64,000 bases of DNA from assembly GCF_902167705.1 (NCBI RefSeq), contig NZ_CABHMZ010000007.1:140334-204333 (forward strand), written 5' to 3'. The position numbers and the translations under genes were made by a program. The notes under the pieces were generated by a model. That model was given only the letters and a program-made list of their open reading frames with translations, ran no database searches and had not been told where the DNA came from. Below are positions 28,739 to 38,525 of this stretch, piece after piece (the stretch's first letter is position 1; each line of letters starts with the position of its first letter). Source of the stretch: Streptococcus constellatus. GTDB taxonomy: Bacteria; Bacillota; Bacilli; Lactobacillales; Streptococcaceae.

Positions 28739-31303
28739 ATGAAGAAAAAATATATTGTTGGATCTATTGCAGTTCTTGCATTGAGCATTTGTGCGTATGA
28801 GCTAGGGCGTTATCAAAGTGTTTCTAGCAAAGCAGACAATCGTGTAGCTTATGTTGATAGTAAGTCCAAAGCCAAAGCAAAAAAGTCTGAGAATTTGACT
28901 CCTGATGAAGTGAGTGCCAAAGAAGGAATCAACGCAGAGCAGATTGTCGTTAAGATTACAGACCAAGGCTACGTAACGTCTCACGGAGATCATTATCACT
29001 ATTACAATGGAAAAGTTCCTTATGATGCCATTATCAGTGAGGAGCTAATCATGCGCGATCCAAACTACACTTTGCAGCAGTCTGATATTGTCAACGAAGT
29101 AAAAGACGGCTACATTATTAAGGTGAATGGCAAGTATTATCTTTATCTGAAAGATCCAAATCACACCAGCAATGTTCGGACAAAAGAAGAAATTGCTCGT
29201 CAAAGGGAAGAATACAGTGGGAAAGGGCATAAGGGCGCAAAAGGAACTGTAACAACAGCTGTCAAAGAAGCTCGTGCGCAAGGTCGTTATACGACAGATG
29301 ATGGCTATGTCTTCAATCCAACTGATGTCATTGAGGATACAGGTGATGCTTTTATCGTTCCGCATGGCAATCATTTCCACTACATTCCAAAGAGTGATTT
29401 ATCGCCTAGTGAATTGGCGGCGGCTCAAAACTATTGGGACAATAAAACAGGCAAAAGTCGTCCACAATATCCGTCCAATTCAGGTCAAATTCCTCAGTCA
29501 AACGGAGGAATGAGCCATCCATCGTTGGACTATCGTCCTGCTAATCCGGGAACGTCTAATCATACAGGAAATCAGCAAACTCAGCCTTCTCAACCAGCTC
29601 CAAAACAAACTGAACCGAAGCGCGGAAATAAAGCTGAAATCATTAAATTGCTGCGGCAATTGTATGCGACTCCTTTGAGTCAACGGCATGTAGAATCAGA
29701 CGGTCTGGTATTTGACCCAGCACAGATTACAAAGCGGACTTCTAATGGAGTGGCTGTTCCGCACGGCAATCATTATCATTTTATTTATTATCGTGACATG
29801 TCTGAATTGGAACGAAAGATTGCTCAGATGATAACGCCGGGCGAGGACTATTCAGAAGCTAAGCAATCGGATCAAGCGCAACAAGATCATCAAGCAACAC
29901 CAGATAAAAATCAGCAAGATACTGGCAAAACTTCTGATAAAAACGAGAAGAAAGAAGAACCTGCTGAAACAGAAGTTAGTGATGAGCAAATCAAAACTTT
30001 CCTTGCTAAAGCAGAAGCTTTGTTAGAGAAGGTTTCAGATGCACGTCAAAAAGCAAACTTTGAAGAACAAATAAATGGTCTCAACTCAAATCTGTTATTA
30101 GGTATAGAGGAGAAAGAGAGCCTGCTTGCGAAAGCAAAAGCCTTGTTAGCCGAAATGGTGAAAGCAACTGGTTCAGATAATGATTCTGCTAGCCAAAACA
30201 CAGAATTTGCAAAGAAAGCGAAAGTTGTGTTGATGTCTATCCGAAAAGCATTGGAAGAAAAAGGAAATGCAAGTGATAAACTGGCTCAAGTGAATGATTT
30301 GCTCCAAAAAGTGGCAGACAAGAATGCGGATAAATTGGCTTTGCTAGACCAAGTCTTGAAACTCTCCGCCGAAGTGCACCCTGACCGCGCAGGCAAAGCA
30401 AATTCGCAAATTGCTTATACGGCTGATGAAGTTGCGCTAGCTAAAGCTGCAGGTCGTTATGCGACATCAGACGGTTATATCTTTGATCCGCATGATGTGA
30501 CAGAGGAGCAGGGAGATGGCTACACTGCGCCACACATGACACACAGCCATTATATTCCTAAGAAGGATTTGTCAGAATCTGAGCGTAAGGCGACAGAAGA
30601 ATATCTGAAAACCAAAGCGCTGAATGAAAAGAAAGAAGACAAGCCTAAAACTGATCCAAAGCAACCTCAAAAAGAAAGTGCGCAATCAATCTATGAACGC
30701 GTGACACCAGCTAAAAAAGTGCCGGTTGAGGCAATGCCATATCATACAGCTTATGTTGTGGATTACAAGAATGGGCAATTGATTATTCCGCACCATGATC
30801 ACTATCACAATATTTCTCTCTCTTGGTTTGACGAAGGTCTTTACAACGCGCCAGATGGTTATAGCATGGAAGATTTCCTTGCTACGGTGAAATATTATGT
30901 GCAAAATCCAAACGATCGTCCTCACTCTGATGATGGTTTTGGTAATGACAGCGACCATGGCAAGCAAAACCAATCAGATGATGGCAAGAATTATGCACCA
31001 AATGAAGAGCCAGAAGATAAGAAAGACGACTCTGCAAGTAAAGAGGTAGATGATGAAAAGGAAAATTCAGAAGGGACTGAAAAACCAACAGTTAATGCTG
31101 AAGAAGAAGCTGAAAAGGCACGCGCAGCAAGCTATGGATTGTCTCTGCAAGATTTCCGAGCAAAAATGATTAACATTGCTTTTAAATATGGTTTGAGCTT
31201 AGAAAACTTTACCTATCATCCTGAAAACAAGACAGTCAGCTACACTGATTCGACAGGAACTGTCAAGTCTATCAATGTACTTACAGGAAAATTGGTTTCT
31301 TAA
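28739..31303 (+). CDS. pht: Pneumococcal-type histidine triad (Pht) surface protein
   Basis: This 854-residue zinc-scavenging surface protein has a signal with lipobox-like LSIC. Five HxxHxH triads are seen near residues 82 (HGDHYH), 209 (HGNHFH), 342 (HGNHYH), 599 (HMTHSH) and 685 (HHDHYH). Between triads 3 and 4 lies a Lys/Glu/Ala-rich helical region of about 170 residues, probably coiled coil. Before the C-terminus there is an acidic, disordered stretch. The ATG at 28739 follows GAGGAG; an ATG at 28727 overlaps the adcAII stop. Pht proteins bind zinc and are also linked to complement interaction. Which of PhtA/B/D/E it matches cannot be told. Confidence 0.92.
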   Translation: MKKKYIVGSIAVLALSICAYELGRYQSVSSKADNRVAYVDSKSKAKAKKSENLTPDEVSAKEGINAEQIVVKITDQGYVTSHGDHYHYYNGKVPYDAIISEELIMRDPNYTLQQSDIVNEVKDGYIIKVNGKYYLYLKDPNHTSNVRTKEEIARQREEYSGKGHKGAKGTVTTAVKEARAQGRYTTDDGYVFNPTDVIEDTGDAFIVPHGNHFHYIPKSDLSPSELAAAQNYWDNKTGKSRPQYPSNSGQIPQSNGGMSHPSLDYRPANPGTSNHTGNQQTQPSQPAPKQTEPKRGNKAEIIKLLRQLYATPLSQRHVESDGLVFDPAQITKRTSNGVAVPHGNHYHFIYYRDMSELERKIAQMITPGEDYSEAKQSDQAQQDHQATPDKNQQDTGKTSDKNEKKEEPAETEVSDEQIKTFLAKAEALLEKVSDARQKANFEEQINGLNSNLLLGIEEKESLLAKAKALLAEMVKATGSDNDSASQNTEFAKKAKVVLMSIRKALEEKGNASDKLAQVNDLLQKVADKNADKLALLDQVLKLSAEVHPDRAGKANSQIAYTADEVALAKAAGRYATSDGYIFDPHDVTEEQGDGYTAPHMTHSHYIPKKDLSESERKATEEYLKTKALNEKKEDKPKTDPKQPQKESAQSIYERVTPAKKVPVEAMPYHTAYVVDYKNGQLIIPHHDHYHNISLSWFDEGLYNAPDGYSMEDFLATVKYYVQNPNDRPHSDDGFGNDSDHGKQNQSDDGKNYAPNEEPEDKKDDSASKEVDDEKENSEGTEKPTVNAEEEAEKARAASYGLSLQDFRAKMINIAFKYGLSLENFTYHPENKTVSYTDSTGTVKSINVLTGKLVS

Positions 31304-31317
31304 TAATACCCCCCCTC

Positions 31318-31349
31318 AAGAGTTGGAAATTGACTTTCCAGCTCTTTTG
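31318..31349 (+). terminator. adcAII-pht terminator
   Basis: AAGAG and TGGAAA pair with TTTCCA and CTCTT around a short loop, followed by TTTTG. Confidence 0.8.
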
Positions 31350-31379
31350 TTATTCTATGTTTATAAAGGGAAGTTTTAT

Positions 31380-31890
31380 CTTGTCCGCCAGGCTGATAAG
31401 ACAAACTAAAAGAGATTCACTCCGTCCGCCGAGCGGATAGAACAAACTAAAAGAGATTTACTCCGTCCGCCGAGCGGATAGAGCAAACCAAAATGATTTC
31501 ACTTCGTCCGCTGGGCGGATAGAACAAACCAAAACTAATTTACCCTGTCCGAGGGTCGGCTAGCCTCAATCAAAAGCGGTTCACTTCGTCTGAGGGTCGG
31601 ATTGTCTTAATCAAAAGTGATTCACTTCGTCCGAGGGTCAGATTGCTTCAACCAAAAGCGGTTCACTTCGTCCGAGGGTCGGATTGTCTCAACTAAAATT
31701 GATTCACTTCGTCCGAGGGTCAGATTGCTTCAACCAAAAGCGGTTCACTTCGTCCGAGGGTCGGATTGTCTCAATCAAAAGTGATTCACTTCATCCGAGG
31801 GTCAGATTGCTTCAACAAAAAGCGGTTCACTTCGTCCGAGGGTCAGATTGTCTCAATCAAAAGCGGTTCACTTCGTCCGACCCTCGGACG
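31380..31890. repeat. 41-bp tandem array of 13-bp palindromes (12 units plus inverted end unit)
   Basis: Twelve direct units of 41 bp (the first 40 or 41) follow each other without gaps from 31380 to 31871, and a thirteenth is cut after 19 bp. Every unit contains an inverted repeat: TCCGC-N3-GCGGA in units 2-4 and TCCGA-N3-TCGGA or a one-base variant in units 5-12. Units 6-11 alternate between two subtypes (CGGATTGTCT and CAGATTGCTT), giving an 82-bp higher order. The last copy reads CGTCCGACCCTCGGACG followed by ACTTTTT, so it may double as a terminator. The period is not a multiple of three, so the array is not coding. All 'spacers' are the same sequence, so it is not CRISPR. Confidence 0.95.
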
Positions 31891-31971
31891 ACTTTTTATA
31901 AACTAACAAATCTATCATTTTTGAGGAATGACTTGTCCACTTGCGAAAAAACAGTCACGAGGCTGTTTTTT

Positions 31972-31980
31972 TGATATAAT
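31972..31980 (+). promoter_or_regulatory. Extended -10 promoter directly before the GAF gene
   Basis: TGATATAAT ends 7 nt before the ATG at 31988, with no Shine-Dalgarno sequence between. A leaderless or near-leaderless mRNA is predicted. Confidence 0.55.
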
Positions 31981-31987
31981 AGAAAAT

Positions 31988-32485
31988 ATGAATCAATCAG
32001 AAAAAATTTCAAATTATCAATTACTTTTAGCGCAGCTTGAAGCATTACTAGAGGGCGAAAGCAACGCGTTGGCGAATCTCTCAAACAGCTCTGCTCTGCT
32101 AAACCAAGCTTTGCCAAATTCTGTCTTTACTGGCTTTTATCTTTATGACGGAAACGAGTTGGTGTTAGGACCTTTTCAAGGGAGTGTTTCCTGCGTGCAC
32201 ATTGCTTTAGGAAAAGGGGTCTGCGGTGAAGCAGCAGCCAAACGGCAGACGATGATTGTAGAAGATGTGACCCAACATGGCAATTACATTTCCTGTGATA
32301 GCAGAGCTCGCAGCGAGATTGTAGTACCAATGGTCAAAAACGACAGCCTAGTAGGGGTGCTGGATTTGGATTCTCATCTGGTAGCAGATTATGATGAGAT
32401 TGACCGAGAATATCTGGAAAATTTTGTGGCTCTCTTGCTAGAGAAAACAAGTTGGAATTTTGAAATGTTTGGAGACAAAGCCTAA
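31988..32485 (+). CDS. GAF-domain free methionine-(R)-sulfoxide reductase
   Basis: The 165-residue single GAF-domain protein has the three Cys typical of fRMsr enzymes: [18 protein letters not shown] and [15 protein letters not shown]. These reduce free Met-R-sulfoxide and so repair oxidant damage. The ATG at 31988 gives [11 protein letters not shown]. Its TAA overlaps the ATG of dnaX, so dnaX is translationally coupled to it, a gene pair seen in other streptococci. Confidence 0.88.
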   Translation: MNQSEKISNYQLLLAQLEALLEGESNALANLSNSSALLNQALPNSVFTGFYLYDGNELVLGPFQGSVSCVHIALGKGVCGEAAAKRQTMIVEDVTQHGNYISCDSRARSEIVVPMVKNDSLVGVLDLDSHLVADYDEIDREYLENFVALLLEKTSWNFEMFGDKA

Positions 32486-34149
32486 TGTATCAAGCTTTAT
32501 ATCGAAAATATAGAAGCCAAACCTTCGGTCAGCTAGTTGGGCAGGAGGTTGTGGCGACAACCTTGCGGCAGGCAGTTGAACAGGATAAAATCAGTCATGC
32601 CTATCTCTTTTCAGGTCCCAGAGGGACAGGAAAGACCAGCGTAGCCAAGATTTTTGCTAAGGCGATGAATTGCCCTAACCAAAAGGGTGGCGAACCTTGC
32701 AATGACTGTTATATTTGCCAAGCCATTACCGAAGGAAGCCTAGAAGATGTCATTGAGATTGATGCGGCTTCCAACAATGGTGTGGATGAAATCCGAGATA
32801 TTCGTGACAAATCTACTTACGCTCCCAGTCTAGCGAAGCATAAGGTTTATATCATTGATGAGGTTCACATGCTCTCAACAGGCGCTTTTAATGCGCTTCT
32901 TAAGACTTTGGAAGAGCCGACAGAGAATGTTGTCTTTATTTTAGCAACGACAGAACTGCATAAAATACCAGCAACCATTCTCTCGCGTGTTCAGCGCTTT
33001 GAGTTCAAGTCGATTAAGACCAAATATATTGTAGAGCATATTGAGTGGATTTTGCAACAAGAAAATATTGACTTTGAAAATGAAGCAGTGCAGATTATCG
33101 CAAGACGGGCAGAAGGCGGTATGCGAGATGCATTGTCTATCTTGGATCAAGCCCTCAGCTTGACTCAAGATAATCAGCTGACGACAACTATTTCTGAGGA
33201 AATCACGGGTTCTATCAGTCTAGGAGCGCTAGACGCTTACGTAGCAGCTGTATTAGCACATGATACGTCAGCAGCATTGGAAAATCTTGATATCATATTC
33301 GACAACGGCAAAAATATGGCTCGCTTTGTCACAGACCTGCTGCAATATTTCAGAGATTTGCTCATTGTCAAAACAGGTGGAGAAAATACGCATACGAGCG
33401 AGATCTTTTTGGACAACCTCAATACACCACAAGAAAAGTTGTTTGAGTTGATTGAGATTGCAACGAGAAGTCTTGCAGAAATTAAAAATAGCTTGCAACC
33501 CAAGATCTATACAGAGATGATGACCATTCGACTGGCAGAAGGGCAAGAAAAAGCAGAATTACCCTCCAATATAGCAGGCGAGATAGAAACGCTCAAAGAA
33601 GAAATCAGCCAGCTTAAGAATCAATTGGCAAGTTTGCAGTCAAGTTCTGCACCTAGTAAGCCAGTGCAGGCAACACGACCAGCCAAAACAAACAAGGGTT
33701 ATCGAGTAGATAGACATAAAGTGAATGCCATTTTGCAAGAAGCAGTTGAAAATCCTAGCCTAGCTCGGAGCAATCTAACCAAGTTGCAGAATGCTTGGAG
33801 AGAAATTATTGAAAATTTAGCTGGTGCGGACAAGGCACTGTTAGTCGGCTCACAACCCGTCGCGGCTAACGAAAATCACGCCATTTTGGCATTTGAGTCG
33901 AGCTTTAATGCAGAGCAAACCATGAAACGGGAGAATCTCAACACCATGTTTGGGAATTTATTAAGCAATGCGGCTGGATTTTCACCGGACATTTTGGCAG
34001 TTTCTATGACGGATTGGACAGAGATTCGGGCTGAATTTTCCGCCAAGGCACGTGGAGAAAATGCCAGTCAAGGAGAAGAGAAGAAAGAAAGCATCATTCC
34101 AGAAGGATTTGATTTCTTAGCGGAAAAAATTACCGTTCAAGAGGACTGA
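32485..34149 (+). CDS. dnaX: DNA polymerase III subunit gamma/tau
   Basis: This is the clamp-loader ATPase. The 554-residue protein has the P-loop GPRGTGKTSVAK near residue 45, the zinc Cys set (CPNQKGGEPCNDCYIC), the Walker B IIDEVHMLS and sensor-1 ILATTE. The C-terminal third is less conserved and should bind other replisome subunits. No obvious internal frameshift signal of the E. coli type was noticed. GGAG lies before the ATG, which overlaps the GAF gene stop. Confidence 0.95.
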   Translation: MYQALYRKYRSQTFGQLVGQEVVATTLRQAVEQDKISHAYLFSGPRGTGKTSVAKIFAKAMNCPNQKGGEPCNDCYICQAITEGSLEDVIEIDAASNNGVDEIRDIRDKSTYAPSLAKHKVYIIDEVHMLSTGAFNALLKTLEEPTENVVFILATTELHKIPATILSRVQRFEFKSIKTKYIVEHIEWILQQENIDFENEAVQIIARRAEGGMRDALSILDQALSLTQDNQLTTTISEEITGSISLGALDAYVAAVLAHDTSAALENLDIIFDNGKNMARFVTDLLQYFRDLLIVKTGGENTHTSEIFLDNLNTPQEKLFELIEIATRSLAEIKNSLQPKIYTEMMTIRLAEGQEKAELPSNIAGEIETLKEEISQLKNQLASLQSSSAPSKPVQATRPAKTNKGYRVDRHKVNAILQEAVENPSLARSNLTKLQNAWREIIENLAGADKALLVGSQPVAANENHAILAFESSFNAEQTMKRENLNTMFGNLLSNAAGFSPDILAVSMTDWTEIRAEFSAKARGENASQGEEKKESIIPEGFDFLAEKITVQED

Positions 34150-34172
34150 ATTTAGATTTTTCTGCTGTTTCG

Positions 34173-34181
34173 TGCTATAAT
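34173..34181 (+). promoter_or_regulatory. Extended -10 promoter for a leaderless small gene
   Basis: TGCTATAAT ends 6 nt before the ATG at 34188. No Shine-Dalgarno sequence is present. Confidence 0.6.
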
Positions 34182-34187
34182 AGAATC

Positions 34188-34382
34188 ATGACAAGACAAC
34201 AATTTCTTACAACAGCTTTTTTCACAGCAATTGAAACGTATTTTTTTAACGAAGCAATGATGTCAGGACACTATTTATTTGCCGTTTTCTGGGCGCTTTT
34301 AGTGATTCGCAATTTACAGGTGAGTTATGTCATGGGAAAAATAGTGGACGAAATTGACAAACATATCAAACGTAAAAAATAA
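34188..34382 (+). CDS. DUF3272 family small membrane protein
   Basis: The 64-residue protein has an amphipathic start, one or two hydrophobic stretches (MSGHYLFAVFWALLVIRN) and a basic tail (KHIKRKK). It matches the streptococcal DUF3272 family of unknown function. The start sits directly at the predicted transcription start. It lies between dnaX and the yjdF locus. Confidence 0.7.
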   Translation: MTRQQFLTTAFFTAIETYFFNEAMMSGHYLFAVFWALLVIRNLQVSYVMGKIVDEIDKHIKRKK

Positions 34383-34464
34383 CAAGAAAGGTTGGGGCAA
34401 AAATCCTCAACCTTTTCTCTTCTTTTCAATTTGAAAAAATGTTCTGCTTGCGATAGAATAAAAG

Positions 34465-34619
34465 TGCAAAGATAAAAACACAGTTTCGGTTGGTAGTCCG
34501 AACATATACGTGCTATGCCAGATTTGTTTTTCTAATGACAAATTGAAGCAGGTCACGACTATCAGTAACCCTCCTCCTTGGTTGTCCCTTCTTTGTAATA
34601 TATTTAAGGAGGATGCTGT
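34465..34619 (+). promoter_or_regulatory. yjdF-type riboswitch candidate with Shine-Dalgarno sequestration
   Basis: The roughly 155-nt leader of the yjdF-family gene is structured: AAAAACACAG, TTCGGTTGGTAGTCCGAA, ACGTGCTATGCCAGA, a stem pairing GATTTGT with ACAAATT, and CAGGTCACGACTATC. This resembles the yjdF RNA motif, a riboswitch class reported to bind azaaromatic compounds. At its 3' end CCTCCTT (34573-34579) is fully complementary to AAGGAGG (34606-34612), the ribosome-binding site of the gene, so control at translation initiation is expected. The class call is from memory of the motif and gene association. Confidence 0.75.
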
Positions 34620-35036
34620 ATGGAACATGTTTCACTAGAATTGACCATATACTTTGAAAATGGCTTTTATTATGGCTTATTTGAGCAAGAAAATGCTCAA
34701 GGTTTGTCTGTTTGTCGGATGACATTTGGAGTTGAACCCCAGATGAACGAGGTTTTGGAATTTGTTAATCAGAGGTTTTCACAATTACAATTTAGCCCAG
34801 TTGTTGCAGTAAAGAGAAAAAGACATTGTGCAAATCCTAAACGCTTGCAACGATTAGCAAAAAAAGAAATGAAACGTGAAAAACGCTCAACGAAATCACA
34901 AGACGCACTAAAACTGCAACAAGAGTTAGATAAACAAAACAAAAGTTCCAGATTGAAAGCTCAAAAAGAATATGTGCAAAATAGAAAATTCCAACTAAAA
35001 CAGCAAAAACGCAAAGAAAAGCACAAAGGTCATTGA
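34620..35036 (+). CDS. yjdF: YjdF family (DUF2992) protein
   Basis: The 138-residue protein has an N-terminal beta-rich domain (LELTIYFENGFYYGLFE) and a very basic, Lys/Gln-rich C-terminal half (about residues 68-138), probably helical and nucleic-acid-binding or disordered. It matches YjdF, whose function is unknown. The ATG is preceded by the AAGGAGG that the riboswitch candidate can cover. Confidence 0.85.
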   Translation: MEHVSLELTIYFENGFYYGLFEQENAQGLSVCRMTFGVEPQMNEVLEFVNQRFSQLQFSPVVAVKRKRHCANPKRLQRLAKKEMKREKRSTKSQDALKLQQELDKQNKSSRLKAQKEYVQNRKFQLKQQKRKEKHKGH

Positions 35037-35046
35037 GTTTGTGCTG

Positions 35047-35096
35047 AAAAAGAAGGAGACAAGTTGATGTTTACTCAATTTATCTCCTTCTTTTAT
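35047..35096. terminator. Bidirectional terminator between yjdF and birA
   Basis: AAAAGAAGGAGA pairs perfectly with TCTCCTTCTTTT around a 23-nt loop. A-runs and T-runs make it usable by both convergent genes. Confidence 0.8.
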
Positions 35097-36032
35097 TTAC
35101 CAACTTGTTAAAGAAACTTCACCGCTATTTAGCCACATTTCTTGTCCAGTATTTAATTGAACCAATAGCTGACCGCTATCTGATATTTCCTTGGCAACTC
35201 CTTTGTAGTCTTTGTCATTCTGGCAAAAAGTGACTGTCCGACCTAAGACAAGAGAGTGTTGTTTGTAAAGATAGATCAGCTCATCCGGATCACATTCATA
35301 AAAATCTTTCCAAATTTCAGCAATGAGTTCATTGCGTGTGATAGGTTGCTTTTCGTGGAAGAGAGAGGCAGCCTTACTTTTTAACTCTTTCGGAAAATCA
35401 GAGATTGCGAAATTGATGCCCACTCCAATAATCACATCAGTGACTAAGCCCGTCTCGATAGAAGTAATAGCTTCGGTTAAAATGCCAGCTATTTTCTTGC
35501 CCTTGTAGTAAATGTCATTGACCCATTTAATGTCCATTTCCATTAAAGTGAGGTCTTTAATAGCCTTATAAATGGCTCCAGCAGTCAGGATAGTATAGGC
35601 GGGAATTTGTTGAAAAGGGAGATTGGGTTTCAAGTGAAGAGACATATAAATTCCGCCTTGATCTGGAGCGAAATAATTTCTGCCAAAGCGTCCACGACCA
35701 GCTGATTGAGAGGAAGCGAGGTAGAGCATGTTGGCAGGATTGCCAGCTTCAATTCCTGCTTTGGCATCAAGTTGAGTGGATTTGCAGTTTGAATTGAAGG
35801 AAACTTGAATGGGAGCAGTTTCTTCTATTTTTTCAGCAATCAATAAATCACCTGAAAGGAGCTTATAGCCTTTATTTTTTACGGATTCAATGTGAATGCC
35901 TTCTTTTTCTAAATGTTGAATGGCTTTCCAGATAGAAGTACGTGAAATTCCTAAGTCTTGCGCCAATTTTTCACCGCTGATATAGTCAGATTTTTGACTC
36001 AGAATGTCAAATAAAATTTCGTATGTTTTCAT
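35097..36032 (-). CDS. birA: Bifunctional biotin--protein ligase and repressor
   Basis: BirA activates biotin and attaches it to carboxylase carriers. The 311-residue protein has an N-terminal winged helix (QDLGISRTSIWKAIQHLE) as in the repressor type and the catalytic SAGRGRFGRNYF and KWVNDIYYKGKKIAGIL. It starts 1 bp after the galR stop on the minus strand, so it is probably cotranscribed with galR, which is metabolically unrelated. Confidence 0.93.
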   Translation of the reverse strand: MKTYEILFDILSQKSDYISGEKLAQDLGISRTSIWKAIQHLEKEGIHIESVKNKGYKLLSGDLLIAEKIEETAPIQVSFNSNCKSTQLDAKAGIEAGNPANMLYLASSQSAGRGRFGRNYFAPDQGGIYMSLHLKPNLPFQQIPAYTILTAGAIYKAIKDLTLMEMDIKWVNDIYYKGKKIAGILTEAITSIETGLVTDVIIGVGINFAISDFPKELKSKAASLFHEKQPITRNELIAEIWKDFYECDPDELIYLYKQHSLVLGRTVTFCQNDKDYKGVAKEISDSGQLLVQLNTGQEMWLNSGEVSLTSW

Positions 36033-37055
<1,023 letters not shown>

Positions 37056-37175
37056 CTAAAGAATAAGTATATTATACCTTAAAAATTAGTAAAATACAAA
37101 AAATATTTAGTAAAAGCTCAAGCCTTTCACTATCAAGTTTTATCTTTAAAAATTTTTAAATTTTAGTAATCAAAT

Positions 37176-37227
37176 TCGGTAAAAATTTACTAAAATACTT
37201 GAAATTTTACTAATGATATTTTATAAT
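37176..37227 (+). promoter_or_regulatory. galK promoter with GalR operator-like sites
   Basis: TTGAAA (37199-37204) and TATAAT (37222-37227) have an exact 17-bp spacer. GGTAAAAATTTACTAAAA just upstream is a palindromic operator candidate. A half-site TTTTACTAA lies inside the spacer. Further TTAGTAAA half-sites occur at about 37085, 37107 and 37163 towards galR. Confidence 0.7.
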
Positions 37228-37273
37228 AAAGATAATAAAACGGTTACAATACCAAACAAAAAGGAGACTTTTT

Positions 37274-38452
37274 ATGTCAACGACTCTTTCTATTCAACAA
37301 TTATGTTCAGATTTTGCAACAGTTTTTGGAACAGAAGCAGATCATACATTCTTTTCACCGGGTCGCATTAACCTAATTGGTGAGCATACAGACTACAATG
37401 GTGGTCACGTCTTTCCGGCAGCTATTTCGCTAGGAACTTATGGAGCGGCGCGCAAGCGTGATGACAATTTACTTCGTTTTTATTCTGCGAACTTTGAAGA
37501 TAAAGGCATTATTGAGGTGCCTTTAGAAAATCTTCGTTTTGAAAAAGAGCATCATTGGACGAATTATCCAAAAGGGGTGCTTCATTTCTTGCAAAAAGCA
37601 GGACATGTCATTGACAAAGGCATGGACATCTATATCTTTGGAAATATTCCAAATGGTTCAGGTCTCTCTTCATCGGCTTCTTTAGAGCTATTGACAGGAA
37701 TTATTGCAGAGAAACTGTTTGATTTAAAATTGAAACGTTTAGATTTAGTAAAAATTGGTAAACAAACAGAAAATGAATTTATCGGTGTTAATTCTGGTAT
37801 CATGGATCAATTTGCCATTGGCATGGGGGCGGATCAACGGGCAATTTACTTAGATACGAACACGCTCGAATACGACTTGGTGCCACTTGACCTCAAAGAC
37901 AATGTGGTTGTCATCATGAATACGAATAAGCGTCGTGAACTAGCAGACTCCAAATACAATGAACGGCGTGCAGAATGTGAAAAAGCAGTAGAGGAATTAA
38001 AGCAAAAACTCTCTATCGAGACTTTGGGTGAATTAAATGAATGGGATTTTGATGAATACAGCTACTTAATTCAAGATGAAAATCGACTCAAACGTGCTCG
38101 TCACGCTGTGTTGGAAAATCAACGGACTCTTCAGGCTCAAGCTGCTTTGCAAGCTGGCGATTTGGAAAAATTCGGTCGCTTAATGAATGCGTCTCATGTC
38201 TCACTTGAACATGATTATGAGGTCACAGGATTAGAGTTGGATACCTTGGCTCATACTGCATGGGAGCAAGAAGGCGTACTTGGCGCTCGTATGACGGGAG
38301 CAGGATTTGGCGGTTGTGCCATTGCTTTGGTTCGCAAAGACGCAGTGGAAGCTTTCCAAAAAAATGTTGGGCAAAAATATGAAGAAGTTGTAGGTTATGC
38401 GCCGAGCTTCTATATTGCTGAAATTGCTGGCGGCAGTCGTGTGTTGGATTAA
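37274..38452 (+). CDS. galK: Galactokinase
   Basis: The Leloir enzyme phosphorylates galactose. This GHMP kinase of 392 residues has the galactokinase signature [15 protein letters not shown] near residue 30, the ATP loop [12 protein letters not shown] and the C-terminal [20 protein letters not shown] precedes ATG. First gene of gal operon. Confidence 0.96.
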   Translation: MSTTLSIQQLCSDFATVFGTEADHTFFSPGRINLIGEHTDYNGGHVFPAAISLGTYGAARKRDDNLLRFYSANFEDKGIIEVPLENLRFEKEHHWTNYPKGVLHFLQKAGHVIDKGMDIYIFGNIPNGSGLSSSASLELLTGIIAEKLFDLKLKRLDLVKIGKQTENEFIGVNSGIMDQFAIGMGADQRAIYLDTNTLEYDLVPLDLKDNVVVIMNTNKRRELADSKYNERRAECEKAVEELKQKLSIETLGELNEWDFDEYSYLIQDENRLKRARHAVLENQRTLQAQAALQAGDLEKFGRLMNASHVSLEHDYEVTGLELDTLAHTAWEQEGVLGARMTGAGFGGCAIALVRKDAVEAFQKNVGQKYEEVVGYAPSFYIAEIAGGSRVLD

Positions 38453-38477
38453 GCGAGCGTTTTATATAATAGTAAAT

Positions 38478-38506
38478 AAGGGCTGACGAGAATTTCAGCC
38501 CTTTCT
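38478..38506 (+). terminator. Hairpin between galK and galT
   Basis: AAGGGCTGA pairs with TCAGCCCTT around an 8-nt loop. The T-run is short (TTTCT), so it may only reduce transcription into galT. Confidence 0.55.
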
Positions 38507-38525
38507 ATAAAAGAAAGGAAAATCA

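Noticed and set aside
31380..31890. CRISPR array
   Set aside because: The interval between palindromes is as conserved as the palindromes, there are no unique spacers and no cas genes.
31684..31974. Open frame of 96 codons inside the 41-bp array with repeated peptide blocks
   Set aside because: It follows from the repeat: three units make 123 bp and so keep the frame open. There is no ribosome-binding site, and the array period itself is not a multiple of three.
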